DNA from: Prosopocoilus inquinatus
Taxonomy: Eukaryota > Arthropoda > Insecta > Coleoptera > Lucanidae
Direction of reading: 5' to 3'
Assembly: GCA_036172665.1 (NCBI GenBank)
Contig: CM069872.1
Coordinates: forward strand, 21,989,001 to 22,053,000
Length of the DNA: 64,000 nucleotides
Below are positions 21,908 through 33,320 of the stretch, piece after piece. The notes under the pieces were generated by a model. It did no database searches, was not told the origin of the DNA, and saw only the letters and a program-made list of their open reading frames with translations. The position numbers were made by a program, and so were the translations under genes. Position 1 is the first letter of the stretch, and the number at the start of each line of letters is the position of its first letter.

Positions 21908-23282
21908 ATTCCCCCTTTTGTTACAGAAAGGAAAATTCCCAAAAATTTTCCGCTTCGAAAACCGTCTTGGGTAATCGAGAGGAACTAGAAGTTACAAAAT
22001 TTCCAAAGAACAATTCCGAAAGACAAATACTAAATTACGACGGATAATACCAAAAAAAAAGAATAAAATCAACCAAACCATCGCCTCTCATGACTCTGGA
22101 AAGAAGGATTCCCAATACTCAAACATTCCAACATTCTTGCAAAAGTCATACGAGTAACAGACATCAAGCCTTGACACTCCACAAAGGCTTCTTCAGCAGT
22201 CAGCTGGCCTAGGAAAAAGGAATAAGGATATGGGAAAAGGTTAGGTAAAGATGTCGTCACTCACATTCATACAAGATTCAATAGGAAATCTTCATTCCCT
22301 AGTCATAAGAAAACGAAACGCCCCTTAATTTAAGAGCAAAAAGTTGTTTCCGGCGGCGACCCGTATCACAACCAAAACAAAAAAATTAAACAAAAAGGTC
22401 ACGTCCCAAACCGGAGCAAAAAAAAACACAAAATGACGACGTAAAAGGGATTATAAGGATGCCGGCGACCATCCTAAAGATAGAAAGTCCTGATCTGTCA
22501 GTCAACTTGGTAGGGATCCACGAAAATCGAACATCCTTATCATATAGGTCATGCGGGTACTCTCCCAACAGATGCAGTACTCACTTCTTTCTAAAAGTCA
22601 CAGTCAAGAATGGCAGATGTGAAACAACAAATCCAGAGTACTCCCGTGGCTAATTGCAGAGAGAGAGCCATTTCACGATCGAACACACTAGCGAACCCTA
22701 CAATCTCCTAAACACCACGCAAGAATCCCGGACATACATCACACAATGTTAATACTCTATCACATCGCCTTTGACAAAGAAAAGATCGTCTCTAGAAAAG
22801 AGAAAACAAGATCGAAATAGAAATAGGTCAAATCCAGGTTAAATACAAATCAGGATGTGTACTCGTTCGAAGCCAATGATAATCGAACTTAGACCACCAC
22901 TCAGTTATCAAGAAAAGTAGAAAGAAAAGAGAACAGAGGGTTGGGAAATGTGTATCATCAAACTGGATTGCCATTGGGATCTGAAAATCCAATACCAAGC
23001 GCGTTATACATACCAAAGAAAAATAAGACAAACCAGAAGCTTAGTTACACATAACCGAAAAAGACTTCAGAAAAGTGATTCGAGAAGAGTAGAGTAAAAT
23101 GAAGTACAGAAAATAAATTATATCCTTCCTTTGTTAACAGTTTATCAAGACTACAGGCGGTATGGGTCTCTACAGGATAATCTACTAATAATTCACCCAC
23201 AGTATCAGAAAACCAAAACCCAACAAGTCTTATTAACAAAAACAGAAGGACCTTCATACAGATGACGTTTGGAAGTCAAGGG
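21908..23282 (-). other. Gypsy 3' non-coding region with polypurine tract
   Basis: About 1.4 kb between the pol stop and the 3' LTR. The purine-rich tract AAAAGGGGGAAT (minus strand, 21908-21919) abuts the LTR start TGTAAC, as expected for plus-strand priming. Short frames in this stretch have no env-like features. Confidence 0.7.
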
Positions 23283-26200
23283 TCAACATAAGTCGCCTTT
23301 TACGACATGCAGTGACAAGAGCAACAGCAGAATTCTAAGAAGCCCTAACTGTAGGCTGAGATAACAGACTAAATCAGTCCGACAAATCTGAAAACTGACT
23401 GGTTTCAAATCTTGAACATGCCAATTTCCCACAGAGTTTCCGTCATCATCTACTAGCTCATAGGTACAAGTGCCTAATTTTTTCCGTACTTTAAATGGAC
23501 CAACAAATTTAGGTAGAAATTTGGAAGTTATAAATTTTGAAGCGTCCGACATAGCTTTGTTTCGCCTCCAAACTTCTTGGCCAATATAATACTGAACTGG
23601 TATACGCCGAAGATTATAAACTTTGCGATGCCTTTCTTGTGCACGACTTAAATTATTTTTAACTTGAGTGAATAGTTTACGAAATCCTGTGAAACGCTTT
23701 TCTAAATCAGATTCTTGCTGAATACCTGGGTCCTGTAAAAGAAGATCATATTCATTCCCCGAATACATATAGTCACGACCAAAATTAACATAAAATGGTG
23801 AATAGCCTGTCGTTTCGCTCTTTGCCGTTCGAATAGCACAAGCTATCGAAGATAAGTTCTCATCCCAAAGTCGATGATTCTGTTTAATGTACGAAGAAAT
23901 CATGGTCTTAACAACTCGATTCACTCTTTCAGCTGGATCTGCTCTAGGATAATATAAAGCAGTGTACAGGATTCGAGTCTGATAACGCTGACAGAGTCCT
24001 TGAAATTCTTTACTCTTCATTTGAACACCGTTATCACAAAGAATATATTGGGGTACACCGTAAACTAGGAAAATGTTTTCTTCGATTAATTTCGTCAACG
24101 TTTTTGCATTCGCAGAATGAACAGGAAACAAACAGACATATTTACTGAAATAGTCGCTAACAACTAGAAGTTGCGTATTACCATGACTACTGCGCGGTAA
24201 AGGACCAATAAAATCGAGACTAATCATTTGCCAAGGTTTCGAAATATTCGGTCGGGAACCCATAAGTCCAGCAGGACACTTCTGTTCAGGCTTTTGTTCA
24301 GCACAGACAACACAAGATTTCACATAACGAGATACATCAGCGCACATCTTAGGCCAAGTGTATTTAGAATGTAGCTTCCAATAGACTTTGAAAATACCTA
24401 CATGTCCAGATCTAGTATCGTCATGATAAAATTTTAAAAGTATTTTTCTTTTATCCTTTGGCACAACAATTTTCCAATTGTCCGAGTCTGAAGATAACTC
24501 AGGAATTTTGCAGCGGACATATTTGTAAATGAGACCATCTTGAACCCTAAATTGAGAATATTTGACAGGAAATTCTTCGATTTTTTTCCGTAAATTCAAA
24601 TACCACTGGTCATGTGTATCCTCAAAATTTTCAACAGATGATACAGTCACAGTATCGATATGAACAGGGACAGAGCGAGAAAGAAAATCTGGTACAACAT
24701 TTTCTTTACCTTTCCTATGCACAATAGTAAAATCAAAAGGTTGCAGACGAACTGCCCATCGAGCCAAACGACCCGTTGGATCTTTAAGACGATTCAACCA
24801 CACCAAAGATGCATGATCGGTAACGACAGTGAAAGTAGTACCTTCTAGGTAATGACGTAGTTTCTCTACAGCCCAAATAACGCTTAGACATTCCCTTTCA
24901 GTTGTCGAAAAATTCTGTTCTGCACGCGTTAACGTGCGCGAAAGATAGCAAATAACCTTCTCTCCTTCCTCGAAATTTTGAGTTAAAACTGCTCCGATAC
25001 CATAAGCCGAAGCATCCGTTTGAAGAATGAAAGGTTTTTCGAAATCAGGACAAGTGAGTATGGGGGCAATAACTAAACGTTCTTTGATGGTTTTAAAAGA
25101 ATCTTCACATTCTGCTGACCAAATAAACTTTGCATTTTTCCGAATCAGTCGCGTTAGAGGCGCAATAATCGTGGAATAATTCTCAATGAAACGTCTATAC
25201 CAACTAGTAATGCCAATCAATCGACGAACATCACTGACATTTTGCGGTGTAGGTATATTAAGAATTGCTTCGACCTTTTCCGGATCTACGCGAAGTCCAT
25301 GTTTGTCTACAACGTAGCCTAAATATTTAAGTTGCGGTCTACAAAATTGACATTTTTCTTTACTAACAGTTAGACCAGCAGATTGTAATCTATCGAATAC
25401 TTGAGACAGAACTCTTAAATGAGTATCGAAATCTGGAGATATTACAATAATATCATCTAGATACACTAACACGTAAGGTTCTAAATCCACACCCAAAACT
25501 TTATCGATAAGCCTTTGCCAAGTAGCGGGAGCGTTGCTTAAACCCATAGGCATTTTCTTAAATTGGTAAAGTCCTCGACCAGGAACGGTAAATGCTGTTA
25601 ATTCACGACACGATTCTTTAACAGGTACCTGCCAATAGGCAGATTTAATATCCAAGGAACTTAAATATGTGGCTCCCCGGAGACGATCTAAGATAGCGGA
25701 AACGTAAGGCAAAGGATATGCGTCCTTTTTGGTAACCTTGTTTAGTTGTCGATAATCAGTGCACAATCTATAGCTTCCGTCTTTCTTAGGAACTAATAAA
25801 ACTGGTGAAGACCAACCCGAAACAGATGGTTCGATGACATCTTGAGCTAAAAGTTTACCAATTTCTTCATCCAATATACGTTGTTTAAATGGAGAAACAG
25901 GATAGTATCTCTGCTTAATAGGAGAAGAATCTGTAATGATTTCATGCTCAATAACGGAAGTGCATCCCAATGAGTTACCCATAACTTTAAATTTCTCCTG
26001 CAATACCTGGTTCAATTGCTGTTGTTGAAGATCAGTCAGATTTTCCCTAGCCTGAATGCTATTCAAAGAAATACTTTCTGAATCAGGACTAAAATGCCAA
26101 ACATTTTCTTTCAAATTGGGTACGATTCCCATAGCTATCCAAAAATCCATGCCTAAAATTAACGTATGTGGCAAGTTAGGAACGACTAGAATATCTAATA

Positions 26201-26564
26201 AACAAAACTTTCCCATAAGTGTAATTGGAGTCTTAATAATGCCCACAGCTGAACAAGATTGACCATTTGCAACGATACAATTTTTTTGAAGACTATGTTC
26301 CAACTTCAAACCTAACTGCAACAAAATTTTGCATCCAGCCTTCCCTACGAAAGTATGACTAGCCCCTGAATCTAGTAAACCCAACAAAGAAATCCCTAAA
26401 ATGGAAACCTCTAAATATGGTCGTTGGTCATTTGTGGCATGCGAAATAATAAAGTCGAGCAAGATTTTCTTAGGACAACAAGTGGTCGATATCATGGACT
26501 CAGAAGAAGCTTGACGACCTAACAAGTTCTTCGTGATTCGTTTCCCGAAATCTGACCTCTGCAT
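23283..26564 (-). CDS. pol: Gypsy Pol polyprotein (protease-RT-RNase H-integrase)
   Basis: A single uninterrupted frame of 1093 residues. Protease: LLDSGASH with Asp65. RT: WSSPVLLVPKKDGSYRLCTDYRQLN, then YLDDIIV (368-371). RNase H: LQTDASAYGIG and VTDHASLVWL. Integrase: HDDTRSGHVG...CVVCAEQK zinc domain, SLDFIGPLPRS (first Asp), LCDNGVQMKS (second Asp), DPAERVNRVVK (Glu); the tail has the GPFKV-x-KKLG-x-YELVDDDG module. Its frame is -1 relative to gag, with an overlap of 26519-26564. All catalytic residues are present, so the protein may be functional. The Met at 26564 is preceded directly by TAA in frame, so expression probably relies on frameshifting from gag. Confidence 0.97.
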   Translation of the reverse strand: MQRSDFGKRITKNLLGRQASSESMISTTCCPKKILLDFIISHATNDQRPYLEVSILGISLLGLLDSGASHTFVGKAGCKILLQLGLKLEHSLQKNCIVANGQSCSAVGIIKTPITLMGKFCLLDILVVPNLPHTLILGMDFWIAMGIVPNLKENVWHFSPDSESISLNSIQARENLTDLQQQQLNQVLQEKFKVMGNSLGCTSVIEHEIITDSSPIKQRYYPVSPFKQRILDEEIGKLLAQDVIEPSVSGWSSPVLLVPKKDGSYRLCTDYRQLNKVTKKDAYPLPYVSAILDRLRGATYLSSLDIKSAYWQVPVKESCRELTAFTVPGRGLYQFKKMPMGLSNAPATWQRLIDKVLGVDLEPYVLVYLDDIIVISPDFDTHLRVLSQVFDRLQSAGLTVSKEKCQFCRPQLKYLGYVVDKHGLRVDPEKVEAILNIPTPQNVSDVRRLIGITSWYRRFIENYSTIIAPLTRLIRKNAKFIWSAECEDSFKTIKERLVIAPILTCPDFEKPFILQTDASAYGIGAVLTQNFEEGEKVICYLSRTLTRAEQNFSTTERECLSVIWAVEKLRHYLEGTTFTVVTDHASLVWLNRLKDPTGRLARWAVRLQPFDFTIVHRKGKENVVPDFLSRSVPVHIDTVTVSSVENFEDTHDQWYLNLRKKIEEFPVKYSQFRVQDGLIYKYVRCKIPELSSDSDNWKIVVPKDKRKILLKFYHDDTRSGHVGIFKVYWKLHSKYTWPKMCADVSRYVKSCVVCAEQKPEQKCPAGLMGSRPNISKPWQMISLDFIGPLPRSSHGNTQLLVVSDYFSKYVCLFPVHSANAKTLTKLIEENIFLVYGVPQYILCDNGVQMKSKEFQGLCQRYQTRILYTALYYPRADPAERVNRVVKTMISSYIKQNHRLWDENLSSIACAIRTAKSETTGYSPFYVNFGRDYMYSGNEYDLLLQDPGIQQESDLEKRFTGFRKLFTQVKNNLSRAQERHRKVYNLRRIPVQYYIGQEVWRRNKAMSDASKFITSKFLPKFVGPFKVRKKLGTCTYELVDDDGNSVGNWHVQDLKPVSFQICRTDLVCYLSLQLGLLRILLLLLSLHVVKGDLC

Positions 26565-27855
26565 TTAGGACAAGTTTTAAGAGTGACATTAGGAGTTTTG
26601 CACCTGTAACAATGTTTGTTCTTAGGAGCAAGACAATCCTTAACTACATGACCGACTTGATCACAATTAAAACATTTAACTGATGACTTTACTTTCCGTT
26701 TTCCCGTAGAAATTGATTGGTTAGAAGCAGTAGACAAAGATGATAAGCTTGGAGACAAGCAAGCTAATTCTGGTTCAACATAAATAAAACCCTTTTTATG
26801 AGGCGCTCTATAATGTTCAGCCCTATATTTCTTCACTTCTAAACGCATACATTCATGTTCTAATTCGTCTAGAGAATTTACTTCAGGAAGTTGCATCGTG
26901 TAGAATGGAGCTAAATTTTTTGAAACGATATCAAGTTTTAGATCACGAGTTAACCCACCATATCTATTGAACATAACATTCATACAAGCTAAATATTCAA
27001 CAATTGTTTCATTTGGACCCTGAGTACGATCTAAAATCTCTTGGAAAAGCCTGCTTCGGTAATCCGGAGGTAAGTAATCTCTTTTTAACAACGTTGCCAA
27101 ATCTTCCCAAGTGTGACACTTTTAATTGCAGCACGGTGCCACAATAAAGCCTTGCCTTCAAATAAATCTAAAGATGAAGCAAATAGTTCCTGTTTGGATA
27201 AATTCCGAGCAACTCTAAGTTCTTCAACTCGTTCTAGAAATTGGACAACGGATAAAGCTTTAACATCCCCACTAAATTTTAAATTCCACTTATGTACTGG
27301 TTGAAATCTAGAAGTAGAAGCAATAGACGTTAAGTGTTGACTTTGACACCTACTAGGTCCTTGATCGAAATCCGATTCATCTGACGAAGTCTCTGAGTTC
27401 GCATTACTCCCAACATTCTTCGGAGTTGAATTTCTGAATGATTTATGTTTACCCGAGTCTAAGTGTGTCATAAGAGCCGAAATTTGTGCAATAATTTTAC
27501 TACGAAACAATAAAATATCTGCATCCCCTTCAGTAGGAATTCGATTAGCTCTACTTAATAAATGCAACAACCGGGAATAATATTTATAATATAATGAAGG
27601 ATCTTGATTAGAAAAGTCTGAAATCACTGCGTTCAATTCTGTATACTTGGCTTCAATTCCTTTCATTTCATCTCTTTGAAAAACATACTTAGGATATTTT
27701 ACTGAACGATCATCTTTTTCGAGATTAATCAAAGATTTTAAACTGGCGCGCATGGCAGCAAAAGTCATATCCTTACAATCAAAACCACGAGCTTGTAATT
27801 CAATTTCAAGTTCATCCTTCTTTAAATGCCTAATGTTCATATTCGGAAGCGTCAT
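26519..27855 (-). pseudogene. gag: Gypsy Gag with one frameshift
   Basis: The frame 27855-27085 starts MTLPNMNIRHLKKDELEIEL (SAP-like start), with FSGDVKALSVVQFLERVEEL and FEGKALLWHR typical of Gypsy capsid. A one-base indel in the A-run near 27118-27124 shifts frame: the continuing frame reads KCHTWEDLATLLKRDYLPPDYRSRL, then two zinc knuckles, CFNCDQVGHVVKDC and CYRCKTPNVTLKTC, ending at 26519. Apart from this indel the protein is complete. Pol in the same element is intact, so the gag lesion alone would make this copy non-autonomous. Confidence 0.92.
26540..26546 (-). promoter_or_regulatory. Candidate -1 ribosomal frameshift heptamer GGGAAAC
   Basis: In the gag/pol overlap the minus strand reads G-GGA-AAC in the gag frame, the canonical X-XXY-YYZ form, and pol is in the -1 frame. 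A stimulatory structure downstream was not evaluated. Confidence 0.65.
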
Positions 27856-28105
27856 AATGAATACTGAGAATGAGGAAAATTAAATTCACAAAACACTTTA
27901 AAATATTCAAATATAACAAATAACCACGTAATGACATATATCCTCACCCTTCCAAAAAAATTGTGCGACAGCAAATGAGAGAAAGAAAAAAAAAATCCAA
28001 AATAATTTTGTTTATCAAAACCGAATTTTAAATAAACTACCAGCATCAATATTGTTAAATACCAACCCACGTTGTAATATTGTTTTGAAAGCAACCAAAA
28101 AAAAA

Positions 28106-28117
28106 CGTTGGGCGCCA
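28106..28117 (-). other. Gypsy primer-binding site
   Basis: TGGCGCCCAACG on the minus strand, 5 nt after the 5' LTR end. The TGGCGCC start complements tRNA 3' ends ending GGCGCCA, as in tRNA-Lys-primed elements; the exact tRNA is inferred. Confidence 0.75.
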
Positions 28118-28122
28118 ATTTT

Positions 28123-29533
28123 TATTACCTCCAAATGTCACACAAATGCAACCCAGCAAGGTAATAAAAGGTTTGGGAAAAGATGTTACAGAAAAGGTTA
28201 ATCGAGGGTGGCCAATATGTTGGCAGTTGACAGTTACACTCTAATAATTTAGGCCCTTGTCCTAACTTACCCGATGGTCTTGGAGGCCTGCAAATATTCC
28301 CCAGCTCGTCTAGCTCAGTGAAGGAGGTCGGAGTCCCTCGAAGCGGGAAAAATGATGTACATAATAATACCCGAATGCGCCACCCTGTACAGGCAGTCAA
28401 GCGTTTTCCTCCAAAGGTCATACAAAACTACAGGGAGTCTGACCAGATCGGTAGATGTGTCAAGGTCAATGATCCACGCCAATGAATGTGACAAATAAAA
28501 GAACAAACGTGGTGGTAGAGGCTCAAATTTATTGTGCTGGTTGGGTAGGTTAGAATCGTATAACGTATTGACTTTAATCGCCCCAATAATAATGAAAAGT
28601 CACAGACAGAACAATTGACAAGTGTGATAATATGATTCGTTAAGGCCGACACTAAAATATTCATAAAAATATACTGACATGTAACGTTACTACCCGATCG
28701 CCTTTCGTATCAAGTTCTATGGCCACAGAAAAGTAGAAATGCGTATGTCGCGAAATATTATTTAAATAAATTTGCGGACGGACAATAAGCAAAATCAAAA
28801 TCGGTACGGCTGTCACGTCACAATGATCTCGCATATAAATTGGGCGTACGTAACCAATAAATTTACACAGCGTAAATGTATTTGATACTTGACGTTTAAA
28901 TAATAATATTTCGGATTAACTCAAATGAAAAGAGATAAAATTTGGAGTCATTTATCTGGCCTCAGATCTTGTTATCTTGATTAAAGTTGACAGCTGATTG
29001 TTGACATCCAAGACGACCTCTTGTGTGCAGAAACGAAAACCAATCGACGACGTCACAGGGTTTGCGTCATAAGTACGTCACGTCTACGCGATAACGTCGA
29101 GCAGTAAGCAATGAAAATGGCGTCGAACGAAATGGGCAATATAAATTTTCAATCAACGATTCAACTGGTACCCTCACAAAAATCGTCTCGGTGAAATTCG
29201 AGACGATTTTCCAAATCGAACTTCGTGAACGTGTGCAAGCAAACAAACTGACTATAGTTCCGTATAAAAAGATTTCTGGTGTAGCCTTCCAAAATAACTA
29301 ACGGCTAACAACCATTTCCAGCATAACTAGACAAGTGAATCCAGCTCTCAAGCCGTAATACGATTAATAAACCCAAAGGTCTTCCAAAATCCACGCCTAT
29401 TCAGCTCAGATGTTGCTTGCACGAAATTCGAGGACACAAAGGGAAGAGATTAATGCGACGCACGCACACGTTAAATAGTGCGGCGGTGCCATATCAACGT
29501 AAATATCGCCTTCGATCAAATGACAGCGTTACA
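28123..29533 (-). repeat. 5' LTR of Gypsy element, with empty Harbinger target
   Basis: A 1411-bp LTR. Its uninterrupted GTTTAAATAAT site near 28898-28908 corresponds to the Harbinger target in the other LTR. The minus-strand start TGTAAC is at 29533. It should hold the promoter and poly(A) signals; I did not identify them with confidence. Confidence 0.95.
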
Positions 29534-29537
29534 GGAG

Positions 29538-31489
29538 TATGTTCTATGTTTTACATTTCAATCAAGCGTGCCGTCCAGCTCCCAATCTTTTCCCTCTGAA
29601 ACTTTAATTTAATTTAATTAAACAGTAAATTTCGCTTACTAAGACGTCTAAGATTCGCACGTTTTTGCGCAACCTTCCATTAAACTTTAAAATTTTTTTA
29701 CCAACAATTTAGATTTCAACTCCTCAGAGTTGAGACTATCCGGTAATAGTTTGTAGTTTGTATTCCATGTTAAAGTATAACATATTCTAACACAATAGGT
29801 ATCTTGGACGTAATAAATTTGTAACAACAAAACGCAACAAAAACAACACGAAGCCCCACGCATTTGGACGCCAAAAACTTTGCAACCTACCTTTTGAGGG
29901 TAATTAGCAAAGGTTCACAACGAAACGTTTGACTTCGGTGTTGCCAGCAGCTGCAATGGGACGGGTCGGAATTCTTATTAAACCAATGCAATAATTAAGC
30001 CAAGAGGGCGCTACTCTATTTTTTTTGGGAACGCGGGAAAATTAAGAAAAACGCAATATGTCCGAAATATCTCAAACAAATTTATTACACAAAAGGATTA
30101 ACAAACACAATGATTACAAAATAAATCGCATTCAGGGCGAAAGGGTTTCAGAAAACGTTTAAATAACACCCAAAAGGACCCCCTAATTGTCCAGTTCAAA
30201 CTACGGTGATATGATCCGAAGAACTACTGTACAGTTAAACTGAAGCAATCTAATCAAAATCACCGCCTAAAAAAGGGGGTTTTGAAGGGATTAACGTATT
30301 ATTTGAAACAAATCCGACTAAACAGGTCGCGCAAAATGTTGCTTAATTCTGTGAGATACTACTGCACCACATAATTCTTAGCAATCGTAACAAAGTTCAC
30401 GGAAAGTCAGGTGTTAATGGGGGAAACAAATAAATAGATTCGATCTTATAAAAGGTGAGCGTCACGTCAACATCGGCGGTAGGCAGTGATCTCTGCGCCG
30501 AGAATTCAGCTGGCTGCTCTCCGGGTCCAACTCGATCAGAAAGAAGAAGTTCTAAACGAACGTCGCTCTTCCTCTTGAAATCGTTCGAAAAAAAAAGAAC
30601 TAAGCAACGCAGTCGATTATCCCACAGCGAAGAACTAAGCAACGCAGCCGATTATCCCACAGCGCAGAACTAAGCAACGCAGCCGATTATCCCACAGCGA
30701 AACATTCGCTCGACAAAACTGTAATCGGTAGAAAGAGTCCGGGGCAAAAGCTTAATTTTACAGCACCATCAAATTAGCCGAAAAGGAAGAAATAAAGAAG
30801 GAATGCGTTAGCAGCAGACTGATAAACCTCACCTGGAGAAATCTTTTCTGCCAAGCTTACAAAAGCGTGTGTGAACACGGCTTTATTCAAAGCAAACCTT
30901 CAAATCCGGCCCAAGGCCGTGAATTTCATTTCATTCTCCCCGGAGGAGATAATTATTGAACACTAAAACGGTTCACACTCAACAAACACAAGTGGTTTAC
31001 CCGAATAATAAATGAAAAGTGAATCTATTGCTAATTCGATTCGGAGAGTGATAGAAATCAGCGAGGAAAAGAGATCGAACAAAATTAGCCAATCCGGTGA
31101 AATGTGACATAAGCATCTTCGTATCAAATTTAAATGTCAGGGGTCATGGGAGCGATCTCAAATAAACGAGATAAGTGGTAACACGCTTGGAACGAGCGAC
31201 AAAAAATAAACCCTCACTGACTGGGGTCTCCCGGTATAACCAAAATGCAATAAAATGCGCTTCTATTTTATGAAGATAAAACAAGCGTATTTTTGACTCG
31301 AAGAATCACGCGAAGAAACCTATAAAGAAGAAAGCTAGATGAATAAAGTTCCGGGAAATTACAATTTTAATTGAGTGCGTTTCCAGCTCGAGACGGTAGT
31401 AAAAAAACTCGTTTCGGTAGTAAAAAAAAAACTCGTTTCGACTATAAAAGGAAGATTCGACTCCGGTAAATACGCTACATAGGCCGTCC
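29538..31489. other. No gene; repeat-derived flank
   Basis: About 2 kb without a recognised gene. 29940-30060 weakly resembles 1540-1620 at the edge of the interruption in the RAG1-like gene. A 35-bp tandem repeat lies at 30597-30701. Near 31385-31445 a ~25-bp motif with ACTCGTTTCG occurs twice. Confidence 0.4.
30597..30701 (+). repeat. 35-bp tandem repeat, three copies
   Basis: Three near-identical units each starting GAACTAAGCAACGCAG and including GATTATCCCACAGCG, spaced exactly 35 bp apart. Confidence 0.9.
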
Positions 31490-31835
31490 CAAAGTAACAG
31501 ATGAATTTGAAACTGTACCAATATCTGCCGTTTCATCGGCCAAAAGACATTTTACATTTTTTTACATCTGGAGCAATCTTCTTTTTGATAGTCATACCAT
31601 GAACGTCAATAATTTGATTTTTGTTGTTCCAACTTATATATGTAGCGTTTCGACCACATATTTGGAGTTGTTCTTTTAATACGGAATCTCCAGGGTCAAC
31701 AACAAATCTTAACATTGCCCTAAAATTGCGTTCATTTTCTTGGGATTCAGAATCTAAATTAAATTGTCCATAATCCTTATGTCCTCTTAAAAGCGTTCCC
31801 TGTCGTCCACATAAAATGATTATTTTAATTATAGG
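31490..31835 (-). pseudogene. hAT-like/DUF4371 transposase fragment
   Basis: The minus strand reads IILCGRQGTLLRGHKDYG, ENERNFRAMLRFVVDPGD, GRNATYISWNNKNQIIDV and, after a one-base shift, LLADETADIG. These are the conserved blocks of hAT-superfamily transposases of the ZMYM1/TTF-zinc-finger (DUF4371) type, the last holding the first catalytic Asp. The N-terminal zinc finger and the C-terminal dimerisation domain are absent, and downstream sequence is unrelated. A relic only. Confidence 0.75.
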
Positions 31836-32354
31836 TTTTATTTTTCTCTATTTTGGTCAGCTTGTTTGTTTTTTTGCTTTGTCGAGAGATTTATCAACCA
31901 TCAATTATGATTTCCCCGATATTACTTAAAAAAAAAACATTTCAAAGAGGCATTCTTATGATATTGACACTCTTGATGACCGTTCAAACGCTCTAGGCTT
32001 TTTTTGCAATAATTAAGTGCGACAGTAACTAATTGGCCAGTTGACTGTTAAGACGTCATTCCATTTTGATTGGAAGCGAACAAAACACATATTTTACAGT
32101 AAGCCGAATCTTCTAATGTTGAGTAAGTCATCATCATATTTCGATAACCAGGAATGTAAAAATTTTCGATTTTGTTTTCCGTGTGCCCGGGTAGGAAAAT
32201 TAAAATTTTCAATTAAAATAAAAACACTCGGTACTGTTTCACTTATAGCCGTTTGCACCGTGTCTAGTTAAAAATTAAACCAAGTTTAACAGTAAAACTG
32301 GACATTTATATTTAATTGCGGATTATGCATTTTTCAACCGTGTCGTGAATTATT

Positions 32355-33241
32355 GTGAGAGTGGCAGAAGCGTTTGCAACTTGGTATCAACATGTTATAA
32401 TAGCTTTTCCAAATACTGTTGATAAGAAAAGGAAATGCCAACAAGATTTCTTCGATATTGTATCATTTCCCAAAGTCTTGGGAGCCATTAACTGCACACA
32501 AGTCAAAATTGTGTGTCCAGGTATTACATATATGCAATAAAATTATGCAATAGCTTTACGCATGATAATATTTTTAGATCGTAACGAAGGTGAAATATAC
32601 AGAAACAGGAAAGGGTACTTTTCTGAAAATACGCAAATGATATGCGCGGCTGACTTAAAAATTTGTAACGTTGTGGCCCGGTGGCCTGGATCGGCACATG
32701 ACATGCAACCATATTGAACAACAGCAGCATAAAAACAGAGTTTGAGCAAGGTGCTCATCCAAATTGTGTGCTACTAGGTAACTCTTCACTAAACATTAAT
32801 AACTCGTGCAGTTATAATAAAATAAGTTTTACAGGTGACAGTGGTTATCCAAATAGCAACTACTTACTCACACCTCTCTTACATCCCGATACACCAGCTG
32901 AACAATTGTATAACGAAAGTCATATAAGAAACAGAAATGTTATTGAACGATGCTTCGGGGTGCCAAAAAGTCGATTTCCTATTTTGGCTTATGGAAGTCG
33001 TTTAAAATTAACTACTACATTAACCATCATAGTAGCAATAAGTGTGTTACATAACATTGCAGCTGACATGGGCGACAATGAACCCCCACCAACTCCCGAA
33101 GAATTGGATGGGCATGTATTACATCAATTAATTATAAATGGTGACATACCAGTAATTCATGGGCAAGCCGAAAACCAACATAATGCAGCAAGAATGTTAA
33201 GAAGACAACTCATTAATAACTATTTCAATAAAATAGAATAG
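32355..33241 (+). pseudogene. HARBI1-like transposase, broken
   Basis: The N-terminal part is short. FFDIVSFPKVLGAINCTQVKIVCPG corresponds to the first DDE block, but the expected Asp is Asn. After a frameshift YRNRKGYFSENTQMICAADLK and VARWPGSAHDMQ follow, then a further shift to NNSSIKTEFEQG. After an intron-like gap come GDSGYPNSNYLLTPLL (second Asp), NVIERCFGVPKSRFP (Glu) and a normal C-terminus ending NNYFNKIE. At least two frameshifts plus the D-to-N change make it inactive. Confidence 0.88.
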
Positions 33242-33320
33242 AAGAACAATGAAATTATTTGAAATAAAGCACAGATACAAAATAAATAATTTTTTATTTA
33301 ATTTTAAGACATATTACTAA

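Larger units (their letters stand above)
15578..29533 (-). mobile_element. Young Ty3/Gypsy LTR retrotransposon, with nested Harbinger
   Basis: A complete LTR element on the minus strand: 5' LTR 28123-29533, primer-binding site 28106-28117, gag 27855-26519, pol 26564-23283, polypurine tract 21908-21920, 3' LTR 15578-21907. The 4-bp TSD GGAG is at 15574-15577 and 29534-29537. LTRs begin TGTAAC and end GGTAATA. Comparing the two LTRs by eye I find only about five base differences in ~1.4 kb, so insertion was recent. A 4916-bp Harbinger later landed in the 3' LTR. Without it the element is ~9.04 kb. Confidence 0.95.

Noticed and set aside
30597..30701. CRISPR-like array
   Set aside because: Units are directly tandem with no unique spacers, in a eukaryotic sequence.
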